Below are positions 12,577 through 20,300 of a DNA stretch of 26,572 bases, in pieces. The position numbers and the translations under genes were made by a program. The stretch is from an uncultured Eubacteriales bacterium (GTDB lineage Bacteria; Bacillota; Clostridia; Oscillospirales; CAG-382): positions 1-26,572 of the forward strand of contig URCT01000022.1 of the NCBI GenBank assembly GCA_900546385.1, read 5' to 3'. Within the stretch, counting starts at the first letter, position 1. The number at the start of each line of letters is the position of its first letter. The notes beneath the pieces are model-generated. The model was not told the origin of the DNA, searched no databases, and saw nothing but the letters and a program-made list of their open reading frames with translations.

Positions 12577-13599
12577 TCAGTTTGCCAAATAGGCCTTTAA
12601 TTCCGCCAAATGCTTCCCGGCATCGGCAATCCATTCGTCGGATAACGACAGCGGTGTGCTTGCTTTCGTGCGGTTCACAAGGTCGATCACCGCTTTACCG
12701 GATACGCCCTGCTTGTCGATGCGTGCAAACCCGAGTTCCCCAGCTAACAGGTCGATTTTGCCGGTATCCGAAATCGCCGCCGTCGGAATTCCCGAAAGAA
12801 GCCCGGCAATCACGCCGTGAAACCGCGAACTGACAAGAACTGCACAGCGCGCCATGTGGCGGAAAATGAGGGACGGGTCGGCATCGTAGGCAATGATTTC
12901 GGCTTGTTCGGCATTCTGCATCAGCTTCTTAACCGACATCGCAGCCAACAGATCGTTTTCGTAGCCCGTGTCGAGCGCAAACAGCAAAACCTTTTTGCCG
13001 TAACGGCGGCTGTAATCGTCGGCCGCTTCGGCAAGAGCTTTGTAGTAGGAAAAATTATCGGCGGAACCGGCACGCTGTACGGGAACGATTCCCAAGCAAG
13101 CTTCGCCGGTGTTTGGATATAGAAGCTGTCGATCTGCCGCAAAAACAATGTCGACGTGCCGCACGGTGTGCTTTTTCGGCGCAAGCGTCTTAATCCATTG
13201 CTCCGAAAGCGCGTCCCGGCAGGAGAGGAGGGCATATTTGTTCAACTCGCGCTTGATAAAGAATTTTTGCAGTGCATTTTTCGGCGGATCCATACTGCAA
13301 TCGATGACCGCGCTTTTTTTGTTTCCAAAGCTTTTTTCACGGAAAAAGGTCAGTGCCTTGAGAGCTAATGTCTTTTTGGAGTCGTACTTGAAGCCGGTGC
13401 CGATGACGTTGACAAACGCGTCTGCTTCGGGCGGCGTGGTGACGATGTGTACGTTCGGGCAGCCGTTCAGGTGCAGGCAGAATTCACGCTGCTCGCCGTA
13501 TACATAAAATTCATGCTCCGGCAGGGCATTGACCGTCACTAACTGCATGACGTCATCGCCGAAGTTTTTGTCGAAATAGCCGAGTAGTTGCAGTTTCAC
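12577..13599 (-). CDS. Polysaccharide pyruvyl transferase family protein (CsaB/WcaK-like)
   Basis: The 340-residue product fits PF04230, enzymes that add a pyruvate ketal from phosphoenolpyruvate to glycans. Visible hallmarks are the opening LQLLGYFDKNFGDDVMQLV, matching the family's N-x-G-D-[DE] start, and the C-terminal SSRFHGVIAGLLSGIPTAAIS. The GTG at 13599 is chosen because GGGAGGA lies just upstream; the frame stays open another 101 codons, but these are non-coding. CsaB, a member of this family, pyruvylates the secondary wall polysaccharide that SLH domains bind. The SLH-protein gene is next downstream on the same strand, which makes that role attractive here. Other members act on exopolysaccharide or teichoic acid, so the substrate remains inferred. 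A candidate promoter (TTGCAT-N16-TACAAT) lies ~25 bases upstream of the Shine-Dalgarno. Confidence 0.88.
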   Translation of the reverse strand: MKLQLLGYFDKNFGDDVMQLVTVNALPEHEFYVYGEQREFCLHLNGCPNVHIVTTPPEADAFVNVIGTGFKYDSKKTLALKALTFFREKSFGNKKSAVIDCSMDPPKNALQKFFIKRELNKYALLSCRDALSEQWIKTLAPKKHTVRHVDIVFAADRQLLYPNTGEACLGIVPVQRAGSADNFSYYKALAEAADDYSRRYGKKVLLFALDTGYENDLLAAMSVKKLMQNAEQAEIIAYDADPSLIFRHMARCAVLVSSRFHGVIAGLLSGIPTAAISDTGKIDLLAGELGFARIDKQGVSGKAVIDLVNRTKASTPLSLSDEWIADAGKHLAELKAYLAN

Positions 13600-13696
13600 A
13601 GAGCGTCCTCCCGTCGTGTACAAAATCGTTACTTTCATTGTAGCGCAAAACAGCAAAAATGCAAGAGCAAAATTGTAAAAACGATCGATATGCGCA

Positions 13697-13730
13697 AAAT
13701 GACCGCAGGCAGTGGTGCTTGCGGTCACAA
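13697..13730 (-). terminator. Possible terminator after mscL
   Basis: TGACCGCA (13700-13707) pairs with TGCGGTCA (13720-13727), and read on minus a short TTTT follows. The short T-run makes it a moderate terminator at best. Confidence 0.55.
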
Positions 13731-13736
13731 AACGGT

Positions 13737-14189
13737 TTATTTGTCCTTTAACAAGTCGCGGATTTCGGTGAGCAGCTTTTCTTCGGCGGAAGGCTCGGGT
13801 TCTTTTTCCGGTTCTTCCGGCTTGGCTTCTTCCTTCATATGTAATAACTGCTTGGCTTTTTCCGCAGATTTTGCGGCTACGCGGATGACAATGAAAATGC
13901 ACAGCGCGATGATCAGAAAATCGATAACGGTTTGTAAGAATGCTCCGTAGTTGAGATAGGTTCCGGCAACCGTTTCGCCGGCTTCATTTACGGTGTCCGG
14001 TTTTAACACGATGCGTAACTCCGCAAGCGACTGTTTGCCGGTGGCAAGCGAAATGAGCGGCATGATGACATCCGCCACAAGAGATTTGGTGATATTTCCG
14101 AATGCCGTGGCGATGACCACACCGACTGCCATATCCACCACATTGCCGCGGTTGATAAACGCTTTGAAATCTTCAAAAAACTTTTTCAT
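13737..14189 (-). CDS. mscL: Large-conductance mechanosensitive channel MscL
   Basis: MscL forms a homopentameric membrane pore that opens under high membrane tension and releases solutes during osmotic downshock. The 150-residue protein has the family's N-terminal amphipathic helix and TM1 (KKFFEDFKAFINRGNVVDMA, then VGVVIATAFGNITKSLVADV and IMPL), a periplasm-side loop, TM2 (FLQTVIDFLIIALCIFIVIR) and a cytoplasmic helix bundle ending SAEEKLLTEIRDLLKDK. A proline/glutamate-rich linker (EEAKPEEPEKEPEPSAEE) joins TM2 to that bundle. The start ATG at 14189 has AAGGAGGA just upstream. It lies 37 bases after hpt on the same strand and is probably co-transcribed with tsaB and hpt, with no functional link obvious. 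Confidence 0.97.
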   Translation of the reverse strand: MKKFFEDFKAFINRGNVVDMAVGVVIATAFGNITKSLVADVIMPLISLATGKQSLAELRIVLKPDTVNEAGETVAGTYLNYGAFLQTVIDFLIIALCIFIVIRVAAKSAEKAKQLLHMKEEAKPEEPEKEPEPSAEEKLLTEIRDLLKDK

Positions 14190-14207
14190 GATGCATCCTC
14201 CTTGAAA

Positions 14208-14239
14208 CAGTCAATCTTGATTTCAGTCAATCTTGATTT
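14208..14239. repeat. Perfect 16-bp tandem duplication at the hpt 3' end
   Basis: The 16-base unit CAGTCAATCTTGATTT occurs twice head to tail (14208-14223, 14224-14239). The second copy includes the hpt stop codon; the first lies in the hpt-mscL spacer. It looks like a recent slippage duplication with no coding effect. Confidence 0.9.
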
Positions 14240-14793
14240 TCGTACACGCACGGCTTTAATACGCCGACATAGGGCAGATTGCGGTATTTTTCGTTGTAAT
14301 CCAACCCATAGCCGACGATGAACTCATCCGGAATCACAAAGCCTTCATAATGGATGTGGATTTCCTTTTTGCGTCTGTCCGGTTTGTTGAACAGCACGCA
14401 CAGCTTGACCTGCCCGGCGCCGAGATCCTTTTCGAGATGCTCAAGCATCCAAGAAAGCGTGTTGCCGGTGTCGAGAATATCTTCGATGACAACGACATTG
14501 TAATCGGAAAGATCGGTTCTGTCCGGCTCAGCCTTTAAGCATAACTTGCCCGAGGTTGTTCCGGAGCCGTAGGAGGAAACTTTGATGAAATCGGTTTCGA
14601 GCGGAATATTCAATTTTTTCATGATATCCGCCATGAAAATGACCGAGCCTTTCAACACGCCGAGCAATAACAGCTTTTTGTCGGAGTTTTTGAAATCTTC
14701 CTCTATTTCATAAGCGATGCGCGTGACGGCTTTGTCAATTTCCTCCTCGCTTACCATAACTTTTTCGATACAGTCTTTGTAATCCGTATACAC
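14227..14793 (-). CDS. hpt: Hypoxanthine phosphoribosyltransferase
   Basis: This purine salvage enzyme converts hypoxanthine or guanine plus PRPP into IMP or GMP in the cytoplasm. The 188-residue product has the PRPP-binding signature VVVIEDILDTGNT, a preceding KVSSYGSGTTSGK loop that closes over the active site, and the C-terminal DEFIVGYGLDYNEKYRNLPY typical of bacterial Hpt. I chose GTG 14793, which has AAGGGAG 7 nt upstream; the same frame is open far upstream, but only as non-coding read-through antisense to nothing and overlapping tsaB out of frame. Length is normal (~180). It follows tsaB by 71 bases on the same strand and precedes mscL, suggesting one transcript. Confidence 0.96.
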   Translation of the reverse strand: MYTDYKDCIEKVMVSEEEIDKAVTRIAYEIEEDFKNSDKKLLLLGVLKGSVIFMADIMKKLNIPLETDFIKVSSYGSGTTSGKLCLKAEPDRTDLSDYNVVVIEDILDTGNTLSWMLEHLEKDLGAGQVKLCVLFNKPDRRKKEIHIHYEGFVIPDEFIVGYGLDYNEKYRNLPYVGVLKPCVYENQD

Positions 14794-14864
14794 GTTTGAT
14801 ACTCCCTTCGGAATTTTCGTTATTATCTGCTGCTTCAGACGGTTTTGAAACGATGCTTTGCAAT

Positions 14865-15614
14865 TTATGCATTGTCTTTGGCAGCTCTTTCGCGTTCCGC
14901 TTGGGAAGCGCGCAAATAAACGGGATTGAACACAGCCGCCGTGAAGCTTTCGGGATGCGCGGCAGCCTGCGGATAGAGTCCGGCGGCACAGCGTGCCACG
15001 GAAAAGGCATCTTCGTACAACATTTCCTGTCCGCCTAAGGTAAAATCGATGTCCGGCGCCTGTTTGCAAAACAGTGCATAAAACGCTTCCGCACCGTCGC
15101 CGATTAGTGTGATCTTTTTGCCGGGAAACCGGCTTTTTGCACTGTTTACGATCTCTTCGTACGTGAGCAGCGCGTCGGCCGTCAAGCGTTTGACGCCGTT
15201 TTTGCAGGACTTGAAAAACGCGTGATAAAACTGATTTCTGCGTGCATCCATCACGGGTAAAAGAATGCGTCCGGACGGAAGAGAAGCACCGTTGAACGCC
15301 AAAGCTTCTAACGTCGAAACGCCGATACAGCATAGATTCGGACGGGAAAAAGCAAGTCCTTTTGCCGTGGCGGCACCGATCCGCACACCGGTAAAGGAGC
15401 CTGGACCGACACTGGCAGCTAACACGGAAATATCCGCAAAGGAAAGACCGGCATTTTCCAAACAGAAATCGATCATCGGTAAAAGGCTTTCGCTGTGCGT
15501 CAAGGTCGCATTCACCGCGGCACGGGCAAGCGGCTTGAGAACCATCGCGTTGTCGAGTACACTTACACAGGCGGTGGCCGTTTTGGCGGCAGTGTCGAGA
15601 GATAAAAAATACAC
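14865..15614 (-). CDS. tsaB: tRNA threonylcarbamoyladenosine biosynthesis protein TsaB
   Basis: TsaB is the non-catalytic ASKH-fold partner that binds TsaD and, with TsaE, builds t6A on tRNA. The 249-residue product opens with FLSLDTAAKTATACV and contains the family signature LAASVGPGSFTGVRIGAAT near residues 64-82, followed by KGLAF and VSTLEALA. The start is GTG at 15614 with AGAGGG eight bases upstream. Length is normal for the full two-lobed form. A near-consensus promoter lies ~85 bases upstream, and hpt and mscL follow on the same strand. The usual neighbours rimI and tsaD are absent here. Confidence 0.95.
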   Translation of the reverse strand: MYFLSLDTAAKTATACVSVLDNAMVLKPLARAAVNATLTHSESLLPMIDFCLENAGLSFADISVLAASVGPGSFTGVRIGAATAKGLAFSRPNLCCIGVSTLEALAFNGASLPSGRILLPVMDARRNQFYHAFFKSCKNGVKRLTADALLTYEEIVNSAKSRFPGKKITLIGDGAEAFYALFCKQAPDIDFTLGGQEMLYEDAFSVARCAAGLYPQAAAHPESFTAAVFNPVYLRASQAERERAAKDNA

Positions 15615-15697
15615 GGCAAAACCCTCTTTTGCGAAAATCCATACGCTGTGCGTATCCGAACAGAATTAGACAAAATACGACAGTCATGATACTGTTT

Positions 15698-15726
15698 AGT
15701 ATAGCATGAGAAGCGAAAAAAGTCAA
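15698..15726 (-). promoter_or_regulatory. Promoter of the tsaB-hpt-mscL unit
   Basis: On minus, TTGACT (15726-15721) and TATACT (15703-15698) are 17 nt apart. The predicted start near 15691 gives a ~77-nt leader before the tsaB GTG. Confidence 0.8.
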
Positions 15727-15862
15727 CTGTCAAAAGCGAAAAAAACAGCGATTTCGGGAAAATTCGGGGAAAAACGTGCGTCAAAGCTTCCAAAACCGTG
15801 CAAGGCGGCAATCTATTGCGAAACTGTTGAACAAATTGTTGTTAAATTCCTGCAAAAAAAGC

Positions 15863-15891
15863 TTGACAAACGCATTCATGTGTGCTATAAT
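15863..15891 (+). promoter_or_regulatory. tRNA promoter
   Basis: TTGACA (15863-15868) and TATAAT (15886-15891) are 17 nt apart, a perfect consensus promoter about 35 bases before tRNA-Leu. It should drive both tRNAs. Confidence 0.93.
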
Positions 15892-15925
15892 AATTGGGCA
15901 ACGTAAGGAACGGACTTCGTCTCAT

Positions 15926-16014
15926 GCCGGAGTGGCGAAATCGGCAGACGCCCGGGACTTAAAATCCCGTGGGACTCAAATCCCGTACCGGTTCAAGTCC
16001 GGTCTCCGGCACCA
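15926..16014 (+). tRNA. tRNA-Leu (anticodon TAA)
   Basis: The 7-bp acceptor stem GCCGGAG/CTCCGGC, a class II variable arm (GGGA...TCCC), the anticodon stem CGGGA/TCCCG around CTTAAAA, and the T arm ACCGG-TTCAAGT-CCGGT all pair fully. CCA is encoded. The anticodon TAA decodes UUA/UUG leucine. Confidence 0.97.
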
Positions 16015-16033
16015 CTCACGTTGTATACTATAT

Positions 16034-16110
<77 letters not shown>

Positions 16111-16115
16111 TCTAA

Positions 16116-16153
16116 GAACGGTAATTTTGATACAAAGTTGCCGTTCATTTTTT
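16116..16153 (+). terminator. Terminator after the tRNA genes
   Basis: GAACGGTAA (16116-16124) pairs with TTGCCGTTC (16138-16146) with one G.T wobble, followed by A and a T6 run. Confidence 0.85.
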
Positions 16154-16191
16154 ATGCCGAAAACGCCTATATACAAGGGTTTTCAGAAATA

Positions 16192-16279
16192 AGAAAAGTT
16201 TCATTGTGATTTTTCGAGTGAATATTTGCAGTATATTTTTTTGCTTCTTGTTCCTTAAAATTCACTCGGTAACTTTTCT
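16192..16279. repeat. Nested inverted repeat between tRNA-Met and the AraC gene
   Basis: AGAAAAGTT (16192-16200) pairs with AACTTTTCT (16271-16279), and inside it CGAGTGAAT (16215-16223) pairs with ATTCACTCG (16260-16268). Both are perfect 9-bp arms. Possibly a small MITE-like or structured element; no coding content seen. Confidence 0.65.
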
Positions 16280-16282
16280 CCG

Positions 16283-16328
16283 AAAAAATGCACCGCTTTT
16301 GACTTTTGCCTTGTCAAAGCGGTGCATT
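16283..16328 (-). terminator. Terminator after the AraC gene
   Basis: AATGCACCGCTTTTGAC (16287-16303) pairs with GTCAAAGCGGTGCATT (16313-16328) with one bulged base, and read on minus six Ts follow. It begins four bases past the AraC stop. Confidence 0.9.
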
Positions 16329-16331
16329 ATG

Positions 16332-17183
16332 TTAATTCGACTTTATTGCATTACTTGTAAACTGATGCAGATACTTTCTCGGTGAAACGCCGTAGTGTTC
16401 TCTGAATGACTTGCTGAAAGCATAAATACTCGAGTAATTCATAAGCTCTGCCACCTGAGAAATGCTTTTTTTGTTTTCAGCAAGCAAAAGTCTTGCCGTT
16501 TCAAGCCGCTTTACTCTGTAATAGTAGGAGAGGGAAACGGTGGTTGCTTTTCTGAAAAGGGCTGATAAATAGCTGTAATTGTAGCCCATATCACGTGCCA
16601 TTTCGTTGAGATTTGTAAGAGTGTAAAGATGGGTGTCAATGTAATTCATCATCTTGTAGCAAAGTTCGGAGTTGCTGTTATTTGTGGAAGCGATTTTAGA
16701 TGAATCAGCCTTCATTCCTCTTAACACGTAAACAATCATCTGATTGCACAGAGCAGAAAGCATTTCGTTGGAAAACGGGGTGCTGTTTTTGTTATTGTCG
16801 TCAAACTCTGAGAGGATACAGTCAATTAAATCAATCACCTTTTCGTTGTGTATTACCCTTGAGTTTGGTGAGATTTTCTGAGACCATACCTTGTTAAGCT
16901 CATCGGCAAATCTGAAGGAGTTTACCGAAAAGGTGATAAAGTCGTAGGACAGTGGATCGTCGGAATCCGATTCTACTTTGTGAATTTCAAAAGGAAATGA
17001 AACATAAATGTCGCCTTTTTTTACTTCTGCCGCCACACTTCCCGTGTACATCCTGCCACTTCCGCGAGTAATAACGGAAAGCTCATAAACTCCTCCGTGC
17101 ATGTGTTCTTCGATAAAAACGCCAATTCCGGATCTTCCGAGATATATAAGAGAAATGTCGTCAAGATAAAGGACTGTTTTCAA
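16332..17183 (-). CDS. AraC-family transcriptional regulator, divergent from rhamnosidase gene
   Basis: The 283-residue protein has an N-terminal cupin-like sensor (EEHMHGGVYELSVITRGSG, then VKKGDIYVSFPFEIHKVES) and a C-terminal AraC DNA-binding region: NLNEMARDMGYNYSYLSALF as the first helix-turn-helix and ISQVAELMNYSSIYAFSKSF as the second, ending YGVSPRKYLHQF. The open frame has an upstream stop and only a TTG at 17183 as a reasonable start; a GGGGGTGATT motif is 14 nt away, nearer to an ATG in another frame that runs only ten codons, so the start is uncertain. It is divergent from the giant rhamnosidase gene across 205 bases that hold promoters in both directions and two perfect palindromes. 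This layout points to sugar-responsive control of that gene. Arginine codons here are mostly AGA, unlike genes before the tRNAs. Confidence 0.92.
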   Translation of the reverse strand: MKTVLYLDDISLIYLGRSGIGVFIEEHMHGGVYELSVITRGSGRMYTGSVAAEVKKGDIYVSFPFEIHKVESDSDDPLSYDFITFSVNSFRFADELNKVWSQKISPNSRVIHNEKVIDLIDCILSEFDDNNKNSTPFSNEMLSALCNQMIVYVLRGMKADSSKIASTNNSNSELCYKMMNYIDTHLYTLTNLNEMARDMGYNYSYLSALFRKATTVSLSYYYRVKRLETARLLLAENKKSISQVAELMNYSSIYAFSKSFREHYGVSPRKYLHQFTSNAIKSN

Positions 17184-17213
17184 ATGAAATCATGTAATCA
17201 CCCCCATACTCAA

Positions 17214-17242
17214 ATTATAATCTTGTTGTGATGCTCTGTCAA
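17214..17242 (-). promoter_or_regulatory. Promoter of the AraC gene
   Basis: On minus, TTGACA (17242-17237) and TATAAT (17219-17214) are 17 nt apart, a perfect consensus. The start near 17207 gives a short ~24-nt leader. Confidence 0.9.
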
Positions 17243-17256
17243 TCAAAAAACAAAAT

Positions 17257-17320
17257 ATTTACGAAAATACCGTAAATTTCCAATAAATATCAAAATTCAG
17301 GATAACTTTTACAAAAGTTA
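17257..17320. promoter_or_regulatory. Two perfect palindromes, candidate regulator sites
   Basis: ATTTACG (17257-17263) pairs with CGTAAAT (17271-17277), and TAACTTTT (17303-17310) pairs with AAAAGTTA (17313-17320). Both lie between the divergent promoters, upstream of the -35 of each gene, a position suited to an activator. Binding by the adjacent AraC protein is inferred; AraC sites are more often direct repeats. Confidence 0.5.
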
Positions 17321-17324
17321 GATA

Positions 17325-17354
17325 TTTACACCGGCGGCTGACTTTTGATATACT
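17325..17354 (+). promoter_or_regulatory. Promoter of the rhamnosidase gene
   Basis: TTTACA (17325-17330) and TATACT (17349-17354) are 18 nt apart, imperfect in both boxes, as for an activated promoter. A strong AAGGAGGAAAA then precedes the ATG at 17389. Confidence 0.65.
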
Positions 17355-17388
17355 TAAAATGTAATAATTTATAAGGAGGAAAATCCCT

Positions 17389-20300
17389 ATGAAAAGGCTA
17401 CTCTCTCTTTTATTGGCAACTTTAATGATAGTTTTGTCAGTACCTATGACAGCATTTGCAGAAGATGACTCAGCTTCTCTTGCTGCTGAAGGTTTGACAC
17501 TCACTCCGGGTAAAAATTTCTTTACCGGTGCAAATGCAGCAAATGAATTTTCTGCTACCTGGATGCAGTCCTGGTGGACAGGCGGTCAAATGAGCAACTA
17601 TCTTGTAACAAACGGACAAAGAACCGTTATGAATGACGGCGACTCGCGAGGCGATTATGTACGCTTCTCGTGGGATGCGGCAAATGACGGCTTCATCTAC
17701 GGCACCCACTATCCTGCAAATGACGTTGCAGGCTATGCAATCGAAACAGACAGACCTGTTGTTGTCGGCTTCTACGGACGTTCATCACAGGATGGATATT
17801 TCCTTGTCGGCGGTAACAGCGAAAGTGAAGTTGATTACGATTTTTCAAGACATTGCTTCTTCTTGGGAAAGGACTGGGCTTACCATAGCTCAGACTTTAC
17901 CATTAAAGACGATGCCTCTGTTTTGTCAAATTACTGGGTTCGTGTGGGTGCTACCGTTCAGGATACTGCACAGACAGTTGACGTTGATGACGTTACAATC
18001 GCACCTTACTACCGGTTTGACTACTATGTAGACGGCAAAAGCTATGGCTATGCCTATGTTTCACCCGTAAACAGCACAAACGGCGCATATCTTTCATCGG
18101 CTTCTGCTTCGCAGATTGAAGCCCCTGTAAAAGACGGCTATACCTTTGTCGGCTGGTCACTTACCAACGGTGTTGTTGAAACAGTGGATACTGTTTCTCT
18201 CAGCAATGCAGACGTGTCTCTCTATGCAGTTTTCGAAGAGAATGTCACAGAGCCCGAACCCGGCCCCAATCCCGATGAAACCGTCGGTATCGGCTCACCC
18301 GGTATTAATCTCTTTACAACAGAAGAAAACTTTGTGGACTTTGATAACGGTGACTGGCAGAATAACTGGTGGCTCGGCGGTCAGTTCCAGAGCTATCTTG
18401 TTGAAGGCGAATCGAGAACCATTGCAAATGACGGCGGTGACAGGGGAGACTACCTCCATATTTCCTGGGATAAGACAAATGACGGTATTCTCTATGCCCA
18501 CTACTATCCCAACGGCGTTGACGGACTCAATGTTGAAGACGACAGACCTTTCTATGTCGGCTTTTATGCAAAGGCATCAAGCGAAACTTATGTAAAGTTC
18601 GGTAACTTCTCGGGCACAAACTATGACGGCGGCGATATTGCATACGAATGGGCAAAGCACTGTCTGTATGTAAGAAACCCCGGCTGGAATTATTTCAACA
18701 CAAGCTTTACAAGACTTCCCGATAAGGAAGTGTTCCAGCAGTTCAGAATTTCCTACGGTGCAGGAGACGGAACAATTGCCTGCACACTTGACATTGACGA
18801 TATGGTTGTAACACCCTACTACAGAATTGACTATCTTGTAGACGGAACCGAATATAACCACGCATATGTTTCACCCATAAGTGTCCTTGACGGCACATTT
18901 ATTTCCAGCACAGAAGCAGATCAGCTCGGCGGTCTTACCCCCTATAAGTCGGGTTATAAGTTTGTCGGTTGGTCTCTTAACGGAGAAAATGTTGTGACAA
19001 CAGTAAACCTTGAAAATAAGGACATTACACTTGAAGCTGTATTTGAAAAAACAAATGAGGAAATTGTTCCCGATGCGCCTACTGCACCCGCAGGTGCTAA
19101 GGTCGGCGACCCGGGTATCAATATGTATAATGTAAACTCCATTAAGTACGGCTTTGATAAGGGTACTGTCGGTGTGCCTGACAGCACAGTGGATTTTGGC
19201 ACATACGGCGGTGCAGTAAGTGCAAATGTTTATCTTGACGGCGACAATAAGGTAACATATGCAAATATTCCTTCGGGTGGTGCTTCCCACTATGCAAGAC
19301 TTCAGAACTATTCCTTCGAGCTTGCTCGCCCCATAACCGTTTGCTTTGACGCAAAGGGAAGCGGTACTGTAAATGTACTCAATTATGCTGCCGATGTACA
19401 GCTTCTTGCCAACACGAACCTTACTTCTGACTGGAAAACATATTCTACAGAGGTTTCTGCAAGCGAAGGCATAATAATTCTCCACGCTTTCAGCGGAGAT
19501 GCTTACTTTGATAATGTGTATATCGCAGCAAACTATAAGTTCAACTACTATGTAGGCGGCTCGGTTTATGAATCTGTTTACGTTTCACCCCTTAATGACG
19601 ACGGCACCCTTGCTCTCACAAAGGATGCAAAGCAGATTGCTGACCCCTCAAAGCCGGGTTATACCTTCCTCGGCTGGTCACTTACCGACGGCGGTGAGGT
19701 GGTAGACGAAATCACCCTCGGCTGCAAGGATGTAAACCTTTACGCAGTATGGAACTTCGAAGGCACACTTCCCGGTATGAACGTACTCACAGACGACAAC
19801 ACAACCTTCGACTTTGAAGACGGAAATATAGGCTATGTTAATTTTGACGGTGCAAGCCAGACTGTTTCTGAAGGTGTTCTCAGTACACAAGGCAACGGTG
19901 CATGGTATGTTTACATGAACCGCAGCTACTATAATCTTACAGGCTACGGCAGACCCGTTGCAATTGCCTTTAAGTATAAAGAAGAATCTGCAAACAGCGA
20001 CGATTTCGTTCAGATAATCGGTAACGGCGTATGGGAAGGCACACAGACATATTCTCCCACTACCGAATGGCAGTCGGCACATTATCTTGCGGATACAACA
20101 AACGGTGCAAACCTTTCTGACCCCGCGTTTATTATCTACGCAGTTGCAGGCTCAGGAAAGCTTTGCTTTGATGACTTTGTTCTGGCTCCTGCATACAGCT
20201 TTACATATTATGTTGACGGTGAGGAGTATAAGACAGAATATATTTCTCCGCTTGATGAAAACGGAGATTACAGAGACAGCGTTGTACCTTCCGTAGAAGT

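Noticed and set aside
13600..13902. 101-codon N-terminal extension of the pyruvyl transferase
   Set aside because: It runs through intergenic DNA and the 3' end of mscL, while GTG 13599 has GGGAGGA upstream and begins the conserved family sequence.
14794..15726. N-terminal extension of ~311 codons in frame with hpt
   Set aside because: It overlaps tsaB in another frame, has Cys/Arg-rich shadow composition, and the GTG at 14793 has a good Shine-Dalgarno with normal Hpt length after it.
17184..17206. ATG at 17194 as the start of the second AraC gene, implying a frameshift
   Set aside because: The ATG is in another frame and meets a stop after ten codons. A TTG start at 17183 gives a full-length protein without requiring an error, though the weak Shine-Dalgarno leaves some doubt.
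16115..17388. Integrative element with integrase at the tRNA
   Set aside because: The tRNA and composition shift suggest it, but no integrase, relaxase or phage gene is present in the window, so I kept it only as one of two explanations for the junction.
18871..19485. 204-codon minus-strand frame inside the GH78 gene
   Set aside because: Cysteine-rich shadow of the coding strand with no start signal and no family features.
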